A stretch of DNA of 64,000 bases from Deltaproteobacteria bacterium (GCA_020444045.1 JAHLLS010000001.1:248001-312000), one strand, 5' to 3'; shown: positions 28,496-37,729, counted from the first letter of the stretch. Made by a program: numbers and translations. The notes: a model not told the origin generated them from the letters alone.

Positions 28496-29515
28496 ATGAT
28501 TCTATACGACCGAACCGACCGGATGGGCTTTTTTGAATTCGGTATCCAGATCCCAATCCTTGACAGCAAAGTCACTCGAACCTTCGAAACGCTCCTGCAA
28601 GACCCGGAGCTCGGGCCACGAATTGCGGACTGGCATATCGACAGGATAGACGGAAACCTTGTCCAAGAAGATCTAATGCGGGTGCACAGCGGGGGATATG
28701 TCGATCGCCTGTATTCCGATCGGCTGGAAAAGGAGATTATCCGCACCTACGAGTTGATCGATGCTCAGGGCCGCTACTACCGTTACAAGCCAGAGGAAGC
28801 GAGCCTGCCGCTGCCGCGCCTTTTCGACCGCATCCTGCAGCGCGTGGCCGGCACCGCAAAGTGCTACCGGACAGCTCTTGATACCGGGTTCTGCTTTTAT
28901 TTCGGCGGCGGCATGCACCATGCCCAATATGATCACGGCAATGGCTTCTGCCTGCTGAACGACATTGTCATCGGCCTGCGCAAACTGCAGGCTGAAAAGA
29001 GGGTCCAAACCACATGGGTGATCGATGTCGACGCCCACAAGGGCGACGGGACCGCCGCCCTGACCCATGGCGACGATACGATCCGCACCCTCAGCGTTCA
29101 CATGGCCCGGGGCTGGCCCCTGGACGGAACGCCCATCGATGCCGACGGCCAGCCAAACCCATCGTTTATCCCCAGTGACATCGACATCCCCATCGCGCCC
29201 GGGGAGGAACCGGCCTATAACGACCGCTTGCGGGAAGGGCTGCATCAACTGGATGCACTCTCCCGACCCGATCTGGCTGTGGTCGTTTCCGGGGCCGATC
29301 CGTACGAAAAAGACGCGTTGCCCTCCACCCAGGGACTGCGCCTGCCCTTGTCGCAAATGCTGGAACGGGATCAGCTGATCTATCGTTTTCTCAGCGAACG
29401 CCAGATTCCATATGCCGGCTTGATGTCCGGCGGCTACGGCCCCGACGTATGGGAAGTCTATGCCGAATTTCTTGTGTGGGCCCTTCGGGATCGGTTACGA
29501 TCCGCTATTCGCTGA
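28496..29515 (+). CDS. histone-deacetylase-superfamily hydrolase
   Basis: Protein of 339 residues of the arginase/deacetylase fold. The active-site block is GGGMHHAQYDHGNGFCLLND. Zinc ligands are in VIDVDAHKGDGTA (Asp and His) and VVVSGADPYEKD (Asp), with a C-terminal SGGYGPDVWEVYAEF. Bacterial members deacetylate small molecules such as acetylpolyamines or acetoin-related substrates, or proteins. The position of a catalytic Tyr is not obvious to me. The ATG at 28496 is preferred over a TTG at 28475. Confidence 0.85.
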   Translation: MILYDRTDRMGFFEFGIQIPILDSKVTRTFETLLQDPELGPRIADWHIDRIDGNLVQEDLMRVHSGGYVDRLYSDRLEKEIIRTYELIDAQGRYYRYKPEEASLPLPRLFDRILQRVAGTAKCYRTALDTGFCFYFGGGMHHAQYDHGNGFCLLNDIVIGLRKLQAEKRVQTTWVIDVDAHKGDGTAALTHGDDTIRTLSVHMARGWPLDGTPIDADGQPNPSFIPSDIDIPIAPGEEPAYNDRLREGLHQLDALSRPDLAVVVSGADPYEKDALPSTQGLRLPLSQMLERDQLIYRFLSERQIPYAGLMSGGYGPDVWEVYAEFLVWALRDRLRSAIR

Positions 29516-29721
29516 TCGTACCCCGAAATGCTGCACAAGAAACCGCCGCCGATGAGTTGACGTTGACCAGTTACCTTTGCTAATGCACAATTAGGGCATT
29601 ATTTTAGTTCCAGGCCCATTTCACGGTGCCGCCGCTTCCCCCCTGCCTGCTTTCTTTTATCGTGATTCGGACCCCACCCACTGTCAGGCAACGGCACCCT
29701 CTCAAGGAAAGGAGGACGCCC

Positions 29722-30024
29722 ATGCTGGTCAAAATCTTCATCAAAAGACGCTTCAAGAAGGGCAAAGTCAGAGAAATAAACGCGTTGCTCAGGGATTTCC
29801 GTTCGGGGGCCATGACCCAGCCCGGCTATATTTCCGGCGAAACCCTGGTGTCCCACGACGATCCACAGGATGTTCTGGTCATCGGAACATGGCAGGACAT
29901 GGAAAGCTGGCTGGTCTGGAGGGGCAACCAACGCCGGATAGACTTCGAGACCATGCTCGCCATGTACCAGGAGGGTCCTACCCATTATGAGGCTTACGTT
30001 CTGGGGGTCCCGCCGCAGCCGTGA
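29722..30024 (+). CDS. ABM-domain (antibiotic biosynthesis monooxygenase-like) protein
   Basis: Small ferredoxin-like-fold protein of 100 residues: LVKIFIKRRFKKGKVREINA, TQPGYISGETLVSHDDP, VLVIGTWQDMESW and a C-terminal YEAYVLG strand. The pattern matches the ABM family of small dimeric oxygenases and heme-degrading-like proteins, though many members have no known activity. AAAGGAGG sits seven bases before the ATG at 29722. Confidence 0.78.
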   Translation: MLVKIFIKRRFKKGKVREINALLRDFRSGAMTQPGYISGETLVSHDDPQDVLVIGTWQDMESWLVWRGNQRRIDFETMLAMYQEGPTHYEAYVLGVPPQP

Positions 30025-30108
30025 ACCGCCCGAAGCACAGGGCGATCCGACGAGACGAAAAGGGCCTGTCAGGAGCGCACGATAGCTTGCACTGTAACGC
30101 GCCCCGCC

Positions 30109-30135
30109 GCAGGCTATCCATTATGGATGGCCTGC
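30109..30135. repeat. intergenic stem-loop
   Basis: GCAGGC-T-ATCCAT-T-ATGGAT-G-GCCTGC forms a 12-bp interrupted stem with almost no loop. It lies 85 bases after the ABM gene and about 100 bases before the next gene, without a T-run. It could be a 3'-end hairpin or part of a leader. Confidence 0.35.
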
Positions 30136-30238
30136 AAATCCACCGCTGAGAGGTGTTTTACATTGCATTTCCCGATACAACGCCTATTGTAATCGGAATT
30201 CTTTTCGTTACCCACACCATCGGGAGCAGGCCTTGGCC

Positions 30239-31093
30239 ATGGACGCCCTCAGCCACCATATTGAAAAAATCATTCTCCAATTCAACACCCGGGGGATGGT
30301 GCCGCTTTCCCGCAAGATGGCCCCCGGCTACTGTCGGCGAGCCGCCCGGTTGATTCATACCAACAAGGGCACCGTGTTGATCGGCACGGGCTTTCCCGTC
30401 AAGGGCAGTTTTGAAACGGACGGCCCCATCGGCGCGGTAGCCATTTACCGCGTATTGGACCACCTGGGCTACAATCCGGTTTTTGTCTGCGGCCCCCCCC
30501 TCTCACGCATCTTCGGCGACCGGTTCCATTCCTATGAAATTCCCATCCTGGCGTGGCAGGACAGCGTGCCTGTCGTGACGGAAGCGTTGCACAAATTAAA
30601 ACCGGCACTAATGCTTTCCGTTGAAAGGCCCGGCATTACCGCCGATGGCCGCTACTGCAACATGCGCGGGCAGGATATTTCCGCTTTCACGGCTAAATTC
30701 GACTTGTTTTTCGATCTCGGTACCTGTCCGACAATCGCCTTTGGCGATGGCGGCAATGAGATCGGTATGGGCAACGTCCACCATCTGCTGACAGACTTGC
30801 CCATCAAACCGTCCGTTACAACCTGCGACGAGCTGGTGATCGCCACGGTCTCCAACTGGGGTGTTTATGGGGTTATCGCCGAATTGAGCGATCTTGTCGG
30901 TCAGGACCTGTTCGCCTGTTTCGATCCGCACGCCATTGTTTCCTACCTCATGTCAAACGGAAGCCTGGATGGCGTCACGACGGAAGCAACCCCCTCGGAG
31001 GATGGTTTTCCCTTGGCTGTCGGCGACCAGATCATCCGCCAATTGAGAGGCGCTTTGTCTCTCAATCCAGCAGAAGACCCCGTGCCTAATTAG
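30239..31093 (+). CDS. D-glutamate cyclase-like protein (DUF4392/DGLUCY C-terminal)
   Basis: Protein of 284 residues. Blocks LIGTGFPVKGSFETDGPIGA, LSVERPGITADGRYCNMRG, QDISAF and TIAFGDGGNEIGMGNV match the C-terminal domain of D-glutamate cyclase (PF14336). That enzyme converts D-glutamate to 5-oxo-D-proline; whether this bacterial form shares the activity is unknown. The ATG at 30239 is preferred over a TTG two codons upstream, with AGG at usable spacing. It is 12 bases before a DUF302 gene and likely forms an operon with it. Confidence 0.78.
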   Translation: MDALSHHIEKIILQFNTRGMVPLSRKMAPGYCRRAARLIHTNKGTVLIGTGFPVKGSFETDGPIGAVAIYRVLDHLGYNPVFVCGPPLSRIFGDRFHSYEIPILAWQDSVPVVTEALHKLKPALMLSVERPGITADGRYCNMRGQDISAFTAKFDLFFDLGTCPTIAFGDGGNEIGMGNVHHLLTDLPIKPSVTTCDELVIATVSNWGVYGVIAELSDLVGQDLFACFDPHAIVSYLMSNGSLDGVTTEATPSEDGFPLAVGDQIIRQLRGALSLNPAEDPVPN

Positions 31094-31105
31094 GAGAAAA
31101 AATCG

Positions 31106-31567
31106 ATGAAACACATTATGCCTATATCCATACTGCTGGTCGTCGTCTTTGCTACGATGAGCATGGCCGGCAATGCTGGGCTGGTCAATGTTAAGAGTGC
31201 CCAAAGCGTCGCTGCCACGGCCGATCGCCTCGAACGCATACTGGCGGAAAAAGGCATGCAACTCTTTATCCGGCTGAATCATGCCGAAGGTGCCGGGCAG
31301 GTTGGCATCACGCTGCGACCCACCGAACTGTTCATATTCGGTAGCCCTAAAGTCGGCGCCCCCCTGATGGCCAAACAGCAGTCCATCGGAATCGATCTTC
31401 CACAGAAAATGCTGATATGGCAGGACGAATCCGGACAAGTCTGGCTGACGTATAATGATCCCGATTATCTGGCGGACCGACACGGCCTGGATAAAAACCT
31501 TCCGCCCTTACAAAAAGTCAAACAGGCATTGGGGGCCTTTGCCCAGGCAGCCGGAACGCCAGAGTGA
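31106..31567 (+). CDS. exported DUF302 protein
   Basis: Protein of 153 residues: signal peptide (MPISILLVVVFATMSMAG) then a DUF302 domain (SVAATADRLERILAEKGMQL, LRPTELFIFGSPKVGAPLM, IGIDLPQKMLIWQDESGQVW, TYNDPDYLADRHGL). The family is widespread and of unknown function, and is often periplasmic. AGGAG lies nine bases before the ATG. It follows the D-glutamate-cyclase-like gene closely. Confidence 0.87.
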   Translation: MKHIMPISILLVVVFATMSMAGNAGLVNVKSAQSVAATADRLERILAEKGMQLFIRLNHAEGAGQVGITLRPTELFIFGSPKVGAPLMAKQQSIGIDLPQKMLIWQDESGQVWLTYNDPDYLADRHGLDKNLPPLQKVKQALGAFAQAAGTPE

Positions 31568-31655
31568 TTTTAGCTGGAAGTCTAGCTATGGATGCGACAC
31601 GTATTGGATGACACCCACGACGACGCAAACGGGTCGCGTGAACCCGGGGATAGAC

Positions 31656-31997
31656 ATGATTGAAAAAAGTGCCTTCGGATCCATCCAGATCCATGGAAAA
31701 CGGTTTACGACCGATATTCTCATTTACCCGGACGGGCGTATTGCTGAAAACTGGTGGCGTCGCCACGGCCACCAGTTGGCGTTCGAGGATCTTGAGAAAC
31801 TGGTGTCAACCGAACCCGAGGTCATCGTTATCGGCACGGGGGTCTATGGCCGCATGCAGCCGGAACCCGGGCTGGAAAGGGCCCTCAAGACACGCGGCAT
31901 CACATTGCTGATGGACGTCACCGCCGAAGCAGTGGCCCACTTCAACCGCCTTAGGTCTTCTCGTAAAACAGGTGCTGGTTTTCACCTAACCTGTTGA
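31656..31997 (+). CDS. Mth938/AAMDC-like domain protein
   Basis: Protein of 113 residues: FGSIQIHGKRFTTDILIYPD, GRIAENWWRRHGHQL, EPEVIVIGTGVYGRM and a C-terminal AVAHFNRL helix match the Mth938-like alpha/beta domain. Family members occur alone or fused to respiratory-assembly proteins; function is unknown. The ATG at 31656 has GGGGAT upstream and gives the standard length. It starts 88 bases after the DUF302 gene. Confidence 0.8.
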   Translation: MIEKSAFGSIQIHGKRFTTDILIYPDGRIAENWWRRHGHQLAFEDLEKLVSTEPEVIVIGTGVYGRMQPEPGLERALKTRGITLLMDVTAEAVAHFNRLRSSRKTGAGFHLTC

Positions 31998-32106
31998 TCC
32001 CCAAGCACTTCCTTGTCATTTACACAGATGCAGCATCGCTCCGAAGAGGGCCTGCCCACAAAATCTGAAGCCCGTTTATGATTTATAGACATCTCTTTTT
32101 TTAATG

Positions 32107-32135
32107 TTGACATGCATCAAGAATATCTTTACTAA
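32107..32135 (+). promoter_or_regulatory. candidate promoter of the GntR regulator
   Basis: A perfect TTGACA is followed after 17 bases by TACTAA, a weak -10. The operator palindrome at 32133-32149 overlaps the -10 and start region, which would suit autorepression. Confidence 0.4.
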
Positions 32136-32149
32136 TGGTCGAACCATTA
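32133..32149. promoter_or_regulatory. FadR/GntR-type operator upstream of the regulator
   Basis: TAATGGT-CGA-ACCATTA is a perfect 17-bp palindrome with the TGGT-N3-ACCA core of FadR-subfamily operators. The same arms recur at 37730-37746 before putA. Confidence 0.65.
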
Positions 32150-32173
32150 TAAATGCCACTTCCTACGGACATC

Positions 32174-32914
32174 ATGTTTAAAGCCGCCAAGCAAAACCGC
32201 ATCTTTCAAGACGTCGTCGACCAGATTGAAGACGCCATTATTTCGGGACGACTGCAGCAGGGTGACACTTTGCCCTCGGAAAGAGACCTGAAAGAGCTTT
32301 TTCAGACCAGCCGCGGTACCTTGCGGGAAGCCCTGCGCGTACTGGAGCAAAAAGGCCTGATCGAAATCAAGCTGGGCGTGGGCGGCGGTTCGGTGGTAAA
32401 AGCCGCGCCCATGGAGCAAGTTTGCGACAGCCTGGACCTGCTGGTGCGCTTTCAGCAGATCTCGCTGCAACATCTGGCGGAATTCCGGGAAGGTGTCGAG
32501 GGCAACGTTGCTGCCACGGCTTCCCGTCGCGCCACCCGTCGTGACATCACCGAACTGGAGGCTTTGCTCGAAAAAGCGCGCCGCTACGTGGCCAAAGGGG
32601 TTTCAGAATGGCGCCAATTCGTCGAAATTGACGGCCGGGTCCATCAGACTCTGGCCCGCATCACCGGAAACCCCATGTATATTGTCATCCATCAGATGGT
32701 GCATGACAATATCCAACGCTACTATGAACAGTTTCTCCCCTGGACCGAGACCAGGCTCCAGGAAAATCTGGACGACCTTTGCAGCATCGTGGCCTTGATC
32801 AAAGCGGGAGACGCGGATAGGGCCAGTGCCCGGGCCCGACGGCACGTCCAGCGTTTCGGGGAATATATGATCGAAAAAGAAAGGGAGGGTAACGCTGCCG
32901 GCGAAAGCCATTAA
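32174..32914 (+). CDS. FadR-subfamily GntR transcriptional regulator
   Basis: Regulator of 246 residues. The N-terminal winged helix-turn-helix spans about 1-75 (LPSERDLKELFQTSRGTLRE), followed by GLIEIKLGVGGGSVV and an all-helical FCD ligand domain. The FCD domain has EFREGVEGNVAA and the likely metal/ligand histidines in EIDGRVHQTLARI and RARRHVQRFG. The start ATG 32174 (MFKAAKQNRIFQDVV) matches family N-termini; ATG 32153 lies too close to the operator. It precedes livKHMGF and putA on the same strand, and the shared operator suggests it controls itself and putA. The effector is unknown, possibly an amino acid or acyl derivative. Confidence 0.87.
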   Translation: MFKAAKQNRIFQDVVDQIEDAIISGRLQQGDTLPSERDLKELFQTSRGTLREALRVLEQKGLIEIKLGVGGGSVVKAAPMEQVCDSLDLLVRFQQISLQHLAEFREGVEGNVAATASRRATRRDITELEALLEKARRYVAKGVSEWRQFVEIDGRVHQTLARITGNPMYIVIHQMVHDNIQRYYEQFLPWTETRLQENLDDLCSIVALIKAGDADRASARARRHVQRFGEYMIEKEREGNAAGESH

Positions 32915-33028
32915 ATACGGACAGCGAAGGCACATTGACAGTGTTTCGCCGTCTCTGTTAAGAGCACACCGTTTCACGCTCATTCCCGACAAACCAGAGT
33001 ACACCAACATTTCCAAAAGGAGGCTTAC

Positions 33029-34147
33029 ATGAAAAAGATTCTGTTTTTGGCACTCGCGCTATGCTTGATGGCTGGAACGGCCGTTGCGGCCGACACGATC
33101 AAAATCGGTCTGATGGCTCCTCTTACGGGCGCCTGGGCCAGTGAAGGTCAGGACATGCAGCAGATCGTCGAATTGCTGGCCGACGAAATTAACATGGCCG
33201 GCGGTATCAACGGTCAGAAAATCGAAATCGTGACCGAAGACGACGGCGGCGATCCGCGCACCGCCGCACTGGCCGCCCAGCGCCTCTCGACCCAGGGGCT
33301 CGTGGCCGTCATCGGCACCTATGGCTCCGCCGTGACCGAGGCCTCCCAGGGCATCTATGATGAAGCCGGCCTCATTCAGATCGCCAACGGCTCCACCGCC
33401 ATCCGTCTGTCGGAAAAGGGCCTCAAGTACTTCCTGCGCACCTGCCCGCGCGACGACGAGCAGGGCCTGGTCGCCTATAAGGCGCTCAAAAAGGGCGGCT
33501 ACAAAAGCATCGCCATCCTGCATGACAACTCCAGCTACGCCAAGGGGCTCGCCGATGAAGCCAAAGCGCTGCTGGAAAAAGACGGCGCCAACATCGTGTT
33601 TTATGATGCTCTGACCCCCAAAGAGAACGACTACTCGGCGATCCTGACCAAAATGAAAGCCGCCAATCCGGATGTCGTCTTCTTCACCGGTTATTACGGT
33701 GAAGCCGGCCTGCTGCTGCGCCAGAAAATGGAAATGAACTGGAACGTGCCCTTCCTGGGCGGTGACGCCACCAACAACCCCGACCTGGTCAAAATCGCCG
33801 GCAAGGAAGCCGCTGCCGGCTTCATGTTCCTCAGTCCTCCGGTGCCCCAGGATCTGGATTCCAAGGAAGCCAAGGACTTCATGACCGCCTACAAGAAAAA
33901 ATACAACGCCGAACCGGGTTCGGTCTGGGCGGTGCTGTCCGGCGACGGCCTGCGGGTCGTGGTTGAAGCGATCAGGGCCACCGGGTCCACCGATCCGGAC
34001 AAACTGGTTGCTTACCTGAAAAACGATCTCGATAATTTCCCCGGGCTTACCGGCCAGATTTCCTTTAACGACAAGGGTGACCGGATCGGCGATCTGTACC
34101 GGGTCTACAAGGTGAGTGCCGACGGCAAGTTCATGTTGCAGCCCTAA
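33029..34147 (+). CDS. livK: branched-chain amino-acid ABC transporter, substrate-binding protein
   Basis: Periplasmic binding protein of 372 residues. A signal peptide (MKKILFLALALCLMAGTAVA) is cleaved before ADTIKIGLMAPLTGAWASEG, the type I binding-protein opening. LivJ/LivK features include DGGDPRTAALAAQRL and VFFTGYYGEAG. It captures the substrate for LivHMGF encoded directly downstream. Because putA closes the locus, proline or related amino acids are possible ligands besides leucine, isoleucine and valine. AAGGAGG precedes the ATG. A perfect TTGACA lies at 32935-32940, but no good -10 is seen. Confidence 0.92.
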   Translation: MKKILFLALALCLMAGTAVAADTIKIGLMAPLTGAWASEGQDMQQIVELLADEINMAGGINGQKIEIVTEDDGGDPRTAALAAQRLSTQGLVAVIGTYGSAVTEASQGIYDEAGLIQIANGSTAIRLSEKGLKYFLRTCPRDDEQGLVAYKALKKGGYKSIAILHDNSSYAKGLADEAKALLEKDGANIVFYDALTPKENDYSAILTKMKAANPDVVFFTGYYGEAGLLLRQKMEMNWNVPFLGGDATNNPDLVKIAGKEAAAGFMFLSPPVPQDLDSKEAKDFMTAYKKKYNAEPGSVWAVLSGDGLRVVVEAIRATGSTDPDKLVAYLKNDLDNFPGLTGQISFNDKGDRIGDLYRVYKVSADGKFMLQP

Positions 34148-34178
34148 TCAGTGTTTTGACGAATGATGCCCTAACTTC

Positions 34179-34232
34179 CAGACAAGGCGCTGGTCTCCGT
34201 GGAGACCCCAGGGTCGACCGGCGTCTTGTCTG
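34179..34232 (+). other. compound stem-loop between livK and livH
   Basis: An outer CAGACAAG/CTTGTCTG stem encloses an inner perfect hairpin GGTCTCC/GGAGACC. There is no T-run. Hairpins here typically stabilise the abundant binding-protein mRNA or damp downstream permease expression; the role is inferred. Confidence 0.5.
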
Positions 34233-34259
34233 TGATCTGCCATCGAAACGGAGAGCCAG

Positions 34260-35165
34260 ATGGAGCTCTTTATCCAGCAGCTGACCAACGGACTGGCGGT
34301 GGGTGGCATTTATGCCCTGATCGCCCTTGGCTACACCATGGTGTATGGTGTCCTCAAACTCATCAACTTCGCCCATGGAGACCTGTTTACCATCGGCGCC
34401 TATCTGGGGCTGACCCTGCTGACCACCCTGGGCCTGACCAATTATCTGGGGCCCTTCGGTGTTGTGATCGTACTGGCCCTCATGGTCATGGGCCTGGTGG
34501 CCATTGTGGGGGCCGCCCTGGAACGCGTGGCCTACCGTCCGCTGCGGCAGTCCCACCGCCTGTCCGCGGTGGTCTCGGCCCTGGGCGCCTCTATTTTTTT
34601 CCAGAACGCGGTCATGCTGATCTATGGCGCCCGCTACAAAGTCTATCCCCACGATATCCTTCCGCGCACAGCCATCAATATTTTCGGGCTGGATATCCCC
34701 CTGGTTCGCCTGCTGATGCTGCTGACATCCATCGTCATGATGATCGGCCTTTACCTCTTTATCCAGCGCACCAAAATCGGCACGGCCATTCGGGCCGCCG
34801 CCATCGACCAGGGTGCCGCCAAGTTGATGGGTATCAATGTAGACCGCGTGATCATGATTGTTTTTCTTATCGGTCCGGCCCTCGGTGGTGCGGCCGGCCT
34901 GATGGTGGGCCTCTACTACGGCCAAATTAATTTCACCATGGGATGGCTTTACGGGCTTAAAGCATTTACAGCCGCCATCCTGGGAGGGATTGGCAACATT
35001 CCCGGCGCCATGGTCGGCGGGTTGTTATTAGGGGTCATCGAGGCCATGGGGGCCGCCTACATCTCCATCGCCTGGAAGGACGCCATCGCCTTTTGCGTTC
35101 TCATTATCATCCTCATAGTTCGCCCCACCGGTCTTCTGGGTGAACGGGTAGCGGAAAAAATATGA
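34260..35165 (+). CDS. livH: branched-chain amino-acid ABC transporter permease LivH
   Basis: Integral membrane permease of 301 residues with about eight helices. The family opening LTNGLAVGGIYALIALGYTM is present, together with VYGVLKLINFAHGDLF. The coupling-helix region RTKIGTAIRAAAIDQGAA contacts the ATPases. It pairs with LivM to form the channel. It overlaps livM by four bases. Confidence 0.93.
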   Translation: MELFIQQLTNGLAVGGIYALIALGYTMVYGVLKLINFAHGDLFTIGAYLGLTLLTTLGLTNYLGPFGVVIVLALMVMGLVAIVGAALERVAYRPLRQSHRLSAVVSALGASIFFQNAVMLIYGARYKVYPHDILPRTAINIFGLDIPLVRLLMLLTSIVMMIGLYLFIQRTKIGTAIRAAAIDQGAAKLMGINVDRVIMIVFLIGPALGGAAGLMVGLYYGQINFTMGWLYGLKAFTAAILGGIGNIPGAMVGGLLLGVIEAMGAAYISIAWKDAIAFCVLIIILIVRPTGLLGERVAEKI

Positions 35166-36121
35166 AAGATAAACGTCTTGTCATCTATGCCGTTATCAGC
35201 GTCGTTCTCCTGCTGTCCCCGCTCTTTCTGAACGCCTATTGGGTGGATGTGCTGAACAATGTCGGCCTCTACACCATTCTGGCGCTCAGCCTGAACATTA
35301 TTCTGGGTCACGCAGGATTGTTCCACATGGGGCACGCCGCGTTCTACGCCCTGGGCGCCTACACCACGGCGATCATCAACACGACGTATCACATTCCGAT
35401 TCTCTGGTTGCTGCCGGTCAGCGGGCTGGTGGCCGGCCTGGCCGCCTTGGTGGTTGCCCGCCCGATCATCCACCTCCGGGGCGACTATCTTCTGATCGTT
35501 ACCATCGGATTCGTGGAAATCGTCCGCATCGCCCTGGTCAACAATGTTTTCGGCATCACCGGCGGCAGCAACGGCATCTTCGGCATCAACCGCCCCATGC
35601 TTTTCGGCTGGAAGATCAACAAGCCCTGGGAGTTTTTCTATTTGATCTGGGGCTTTGCCGCCGTGACGATCTTTCTGTTCCACCGCCTGGAAAACTCGCG
35701 CTTCGGGCGGGCCTTGAATTTTCTGCGTGAAGACGACGTGGCGGCCGAGGGCAGCGGCATCAACACGGCGCACTACAAATTGATCGCCTTTGTCATCGGG
35801 GCCTTCTGGGCCGGCATGGTGGGCAATATATTTGCCGCCAAAATGACCATTATTGCACCGGAATCGTTTAACTTCTGGGAATCCGTCGTTCTTTTCATGA
35901 TCGTCCTGCTGGGCGGACGGGGCAGTATTCGGGGGGTCATTCTGGGCGCGTTTCTGGTCTTGGGGCTGCCCGAGATCTTTCGTCAGTTCGCTACGGCCCG
36001 CATGCTGATTTTCGGCGCGTTCATGGTCGCCATGATGATCTTCCGGACGGAAGGCATTCTGCCGCCGCTGCCGCGGAAATATCCCATCGCCAAAATGCTC
36101 GGTCGGGAGGGAAGCGCATGA
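35162..36121 (+). CDS. livM: branched-chain amino-acid ABC transporter permease LivM
   Basis: Permease of 319 residues with NVGLYTILALSLNIILGHAG, HMGHAAFYALGAY, LRGDYLLIVTIGFVEIVRI and the coupling segment SRFGRALNFLREDDVAAEG. It lacks the long N-terminal extension of E. coli LivM, which the second liv cluster in this window does have. It overlaps livH and livG by four bases each, so the genes are translationally coupled. Confidence 0.93.
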   Translation: MKDKRLVIYAVISVVLLLSPLFLNAYWVDVLNNVGLYTILALSLNIILGHAGLFHMGHAAFYALGAYTTAIINTTYHIPILWLLPVSGLVAGLAALVVARPIIHLRGDYLLIVTIGFVEIVRIALVNNVFGITGGSNGIFGINRPMLFGWKINKPWEFFYLIWGFAAVTIFLFHRLENSRFGRALNFLREDDVAAEGSGINTAHYKLIAFVIGAFWAGMVGNIFAAKMTIIAPESFNFWESVVLFMIVLLGGRGSIRGVILGAFLVLGLPEIFRQFATARMLIFGAFMVAMMIFRTEGILPPLPRKYPIAKMLGREGSA

Positions 36122-36885
36122 CCACCTTACTCAGCCTGAAAAACCTGACCAAACGGTTCGGCGGTCTGGTGGCCGTGGATCATGTCAACTTCGATGTCGA
36201 GGCCGGCGCCATCGTCGGCCTGATCGGGCCGAACGGTGCCGGTAAAACCACGGTCTTCAATTTAATCACCGGCAACTATCGCCCGGATGAGGGCGACGTC
36301 ATTTTTGACGGCCAGTCCATCAAAACCCTTCCAACCCATAAGATTGTGGCCCTTGGGATCGCCCGCACCTTTCAGACCATCCGCCTCTTTCAGAAACTCG
36401 CGGCCATCGAGAACGTCCTGGCCGGTTGCCACTGCCGGATGCAATCCGGCTCGCTGGCGGCCATGTTTCGCACCCCCGCCCAGCGCCGCGAAGAGCACCA
36501 GGCCCTAAAAACCGCTTTGAAGGAACTGGAATTTGTCGGCCTGCTATCCCAGGCGGATCAATTGGCTGAAAACCTTTCCTATGGCAATCAGCGCCTGCTT
36601 GAAATCGCACGCGCTTTGGCCACCGAGCCCCGCTTCATTATTCTAGACGAACCGGCCGGCGGGATGAACAATCAAGAAACAGACGCCCTGATCCAGACCA
36701 TTCGCAACATTCGCGACCGCGGTATTACGGTGCTGTTGATCGAACATGACATGAGCCTTGTGATGGAAGCCTGCGAACAGCTTGTGGTGATCGAAAACGG
36801 GGCCAAAATAGCCGAAGGTACGCCCCAGGCCATCCAATCCGACCCCAAAGTAATCGAAGCCTACCTGGGAACCGATGAGGACTAG
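36118..36885 (+). CDS. livG: branched-chain amino-acid ABC transporter ATPase LivG
   Basis: ATPase of 255 residues: Walker A GPNGAGKTT, ABC signature LSYGNQRLLEIARAL (the LSYG variant typical of LivG), Walker B FIILDEPAGGMN and switch His in LLIEHDM. The ELHS region and the C-terminal IEAYLG are LivG-like. It powers transport with LivF and overlaps livM by four bases. Confidence 0.93.
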   Translation: MTTLLSLKNLTKRFGGLVAVDHVNFDVEAGAIVGLIGPNGAGKTTVFNLITGNYRPDEGDVIFDGQSIKTLPTHKIVALGIARTFQTIRLFQKLAAIENVLAGCHCRMQSGSLAAMFRTPAQRREEHQALKTALKELEFVGLLSQADQLAENLSYGNQRLLEIARALATEPRFIILDEPAGGMNNQETDALIQTIRNIRDRGITVLLIEHDMSLVMEACEQLVVIENGAKIAEGTPQAIQSDPKVIEAYLGTDED

Positions 36886-36888
36886 TCC

Positions 36889-37602
36889 ATGATTCTGAAT
36901 GTGGAAAATCTGCACGTCAAGTACGGCAATGTGGAGGCCCTGCACGGTATCGACATTCATGTGCAAGAGGGTGAGATCGTGACGATTTTAGGCGCCAACG
37001 GTGCCGGAAAATCCACGACTCTGATGGCCATCAGCGGCCTGGTCAAAGCCTCCCAGGGCAAAATCGAGTTCGAAGGGGAGGCCGTTCACAAGCTGCCCGC
37101 CCACACTATCGTCACCCGCGGCATCGCCCAGGTACCGGAAGGACGACGCGTTTTCGGCACCCTGACCGTTCAGGAAAACCTCAACCTCGGTGCCTATACA
37201 TCCAACGATCCCGATCGCAACCGTAAAAACCTGAAATGGATCTTCGATCTTTTCCCCCGTCTGGAAGAGCGCTCGGGGCAATTGGCCGGCACCCTCAGCG
37301 GCGGGGAACAGCAAATGCTGGCCATTGCGCGCGCCCTCATGGCAACACCGAAAATCCTTTTACTGGATGAACCCAGTCTGGGGTTGGCACCCATCCTGGT
37401 CAAAGCCATCTTCGATACCATTCGCGAGATCAACCAGGCCGGCCTCACGGTCGTACTGGTGGAACAAAACGCACGGGCTGCGCTCAAGCTGGCCCATCGC
37501 GGATATGTGATGGAGGTGGGCAACATCGTATTGGAAGACACCGCCGCCAACCTGCTGTCCAATCCCGAGGTGCAAAATGCATATCTCGGAGGGACCCACT
37601 GA
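36889..37602 (+). CDS. livF: branched-chain amino-acid ABC transporter ATPase LivF
   Basis: ATPase of 237 residues: Walker A GANGAGKST, signature LSGGEQQMLAIARAL, Walker B ILLLDEPSLGLAP and LVEQNARAAL. Family hallmarks include VPEGRRVFGTLTVQENL. It is the last gene of the first liv operon, ending 128 bases before the putA operator. No strong terminator separates it from putA, so read-through is possible. Confidence 0.93.
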   Translation: MILNVENLHVKYGNVEALHGIDIHVQEGEIVTILGANGAGKSTTLMAISGLVKASQGKIEFEGEAVHKLPAHTIVTRGIAQVPEGRRVFGTLTVQENLNLGAYTSNDPDRNRKNLKWIFDLFPRLEERSGQLAGTLSGGEQQMLAIARALMATPKILLLDEPSLGLAPILVKAIFDTIREINQAGLTVVLVEQNARAALKLAHRGYVMEVGNIVLEDTAANLLSNPEVQNAYLGGTH

Positions 37603-37729
37603 ACCTTATCACCCCGGGTCAGTGGTGACGGCAGCGATGAGCACGCTTATTCTGGCCTGATCCAGACGGCCCACCATCACGGTTTAAACAGGAGCATCGT
37701 CTGTTGTGAATTCAGAATGAATTGGAACT

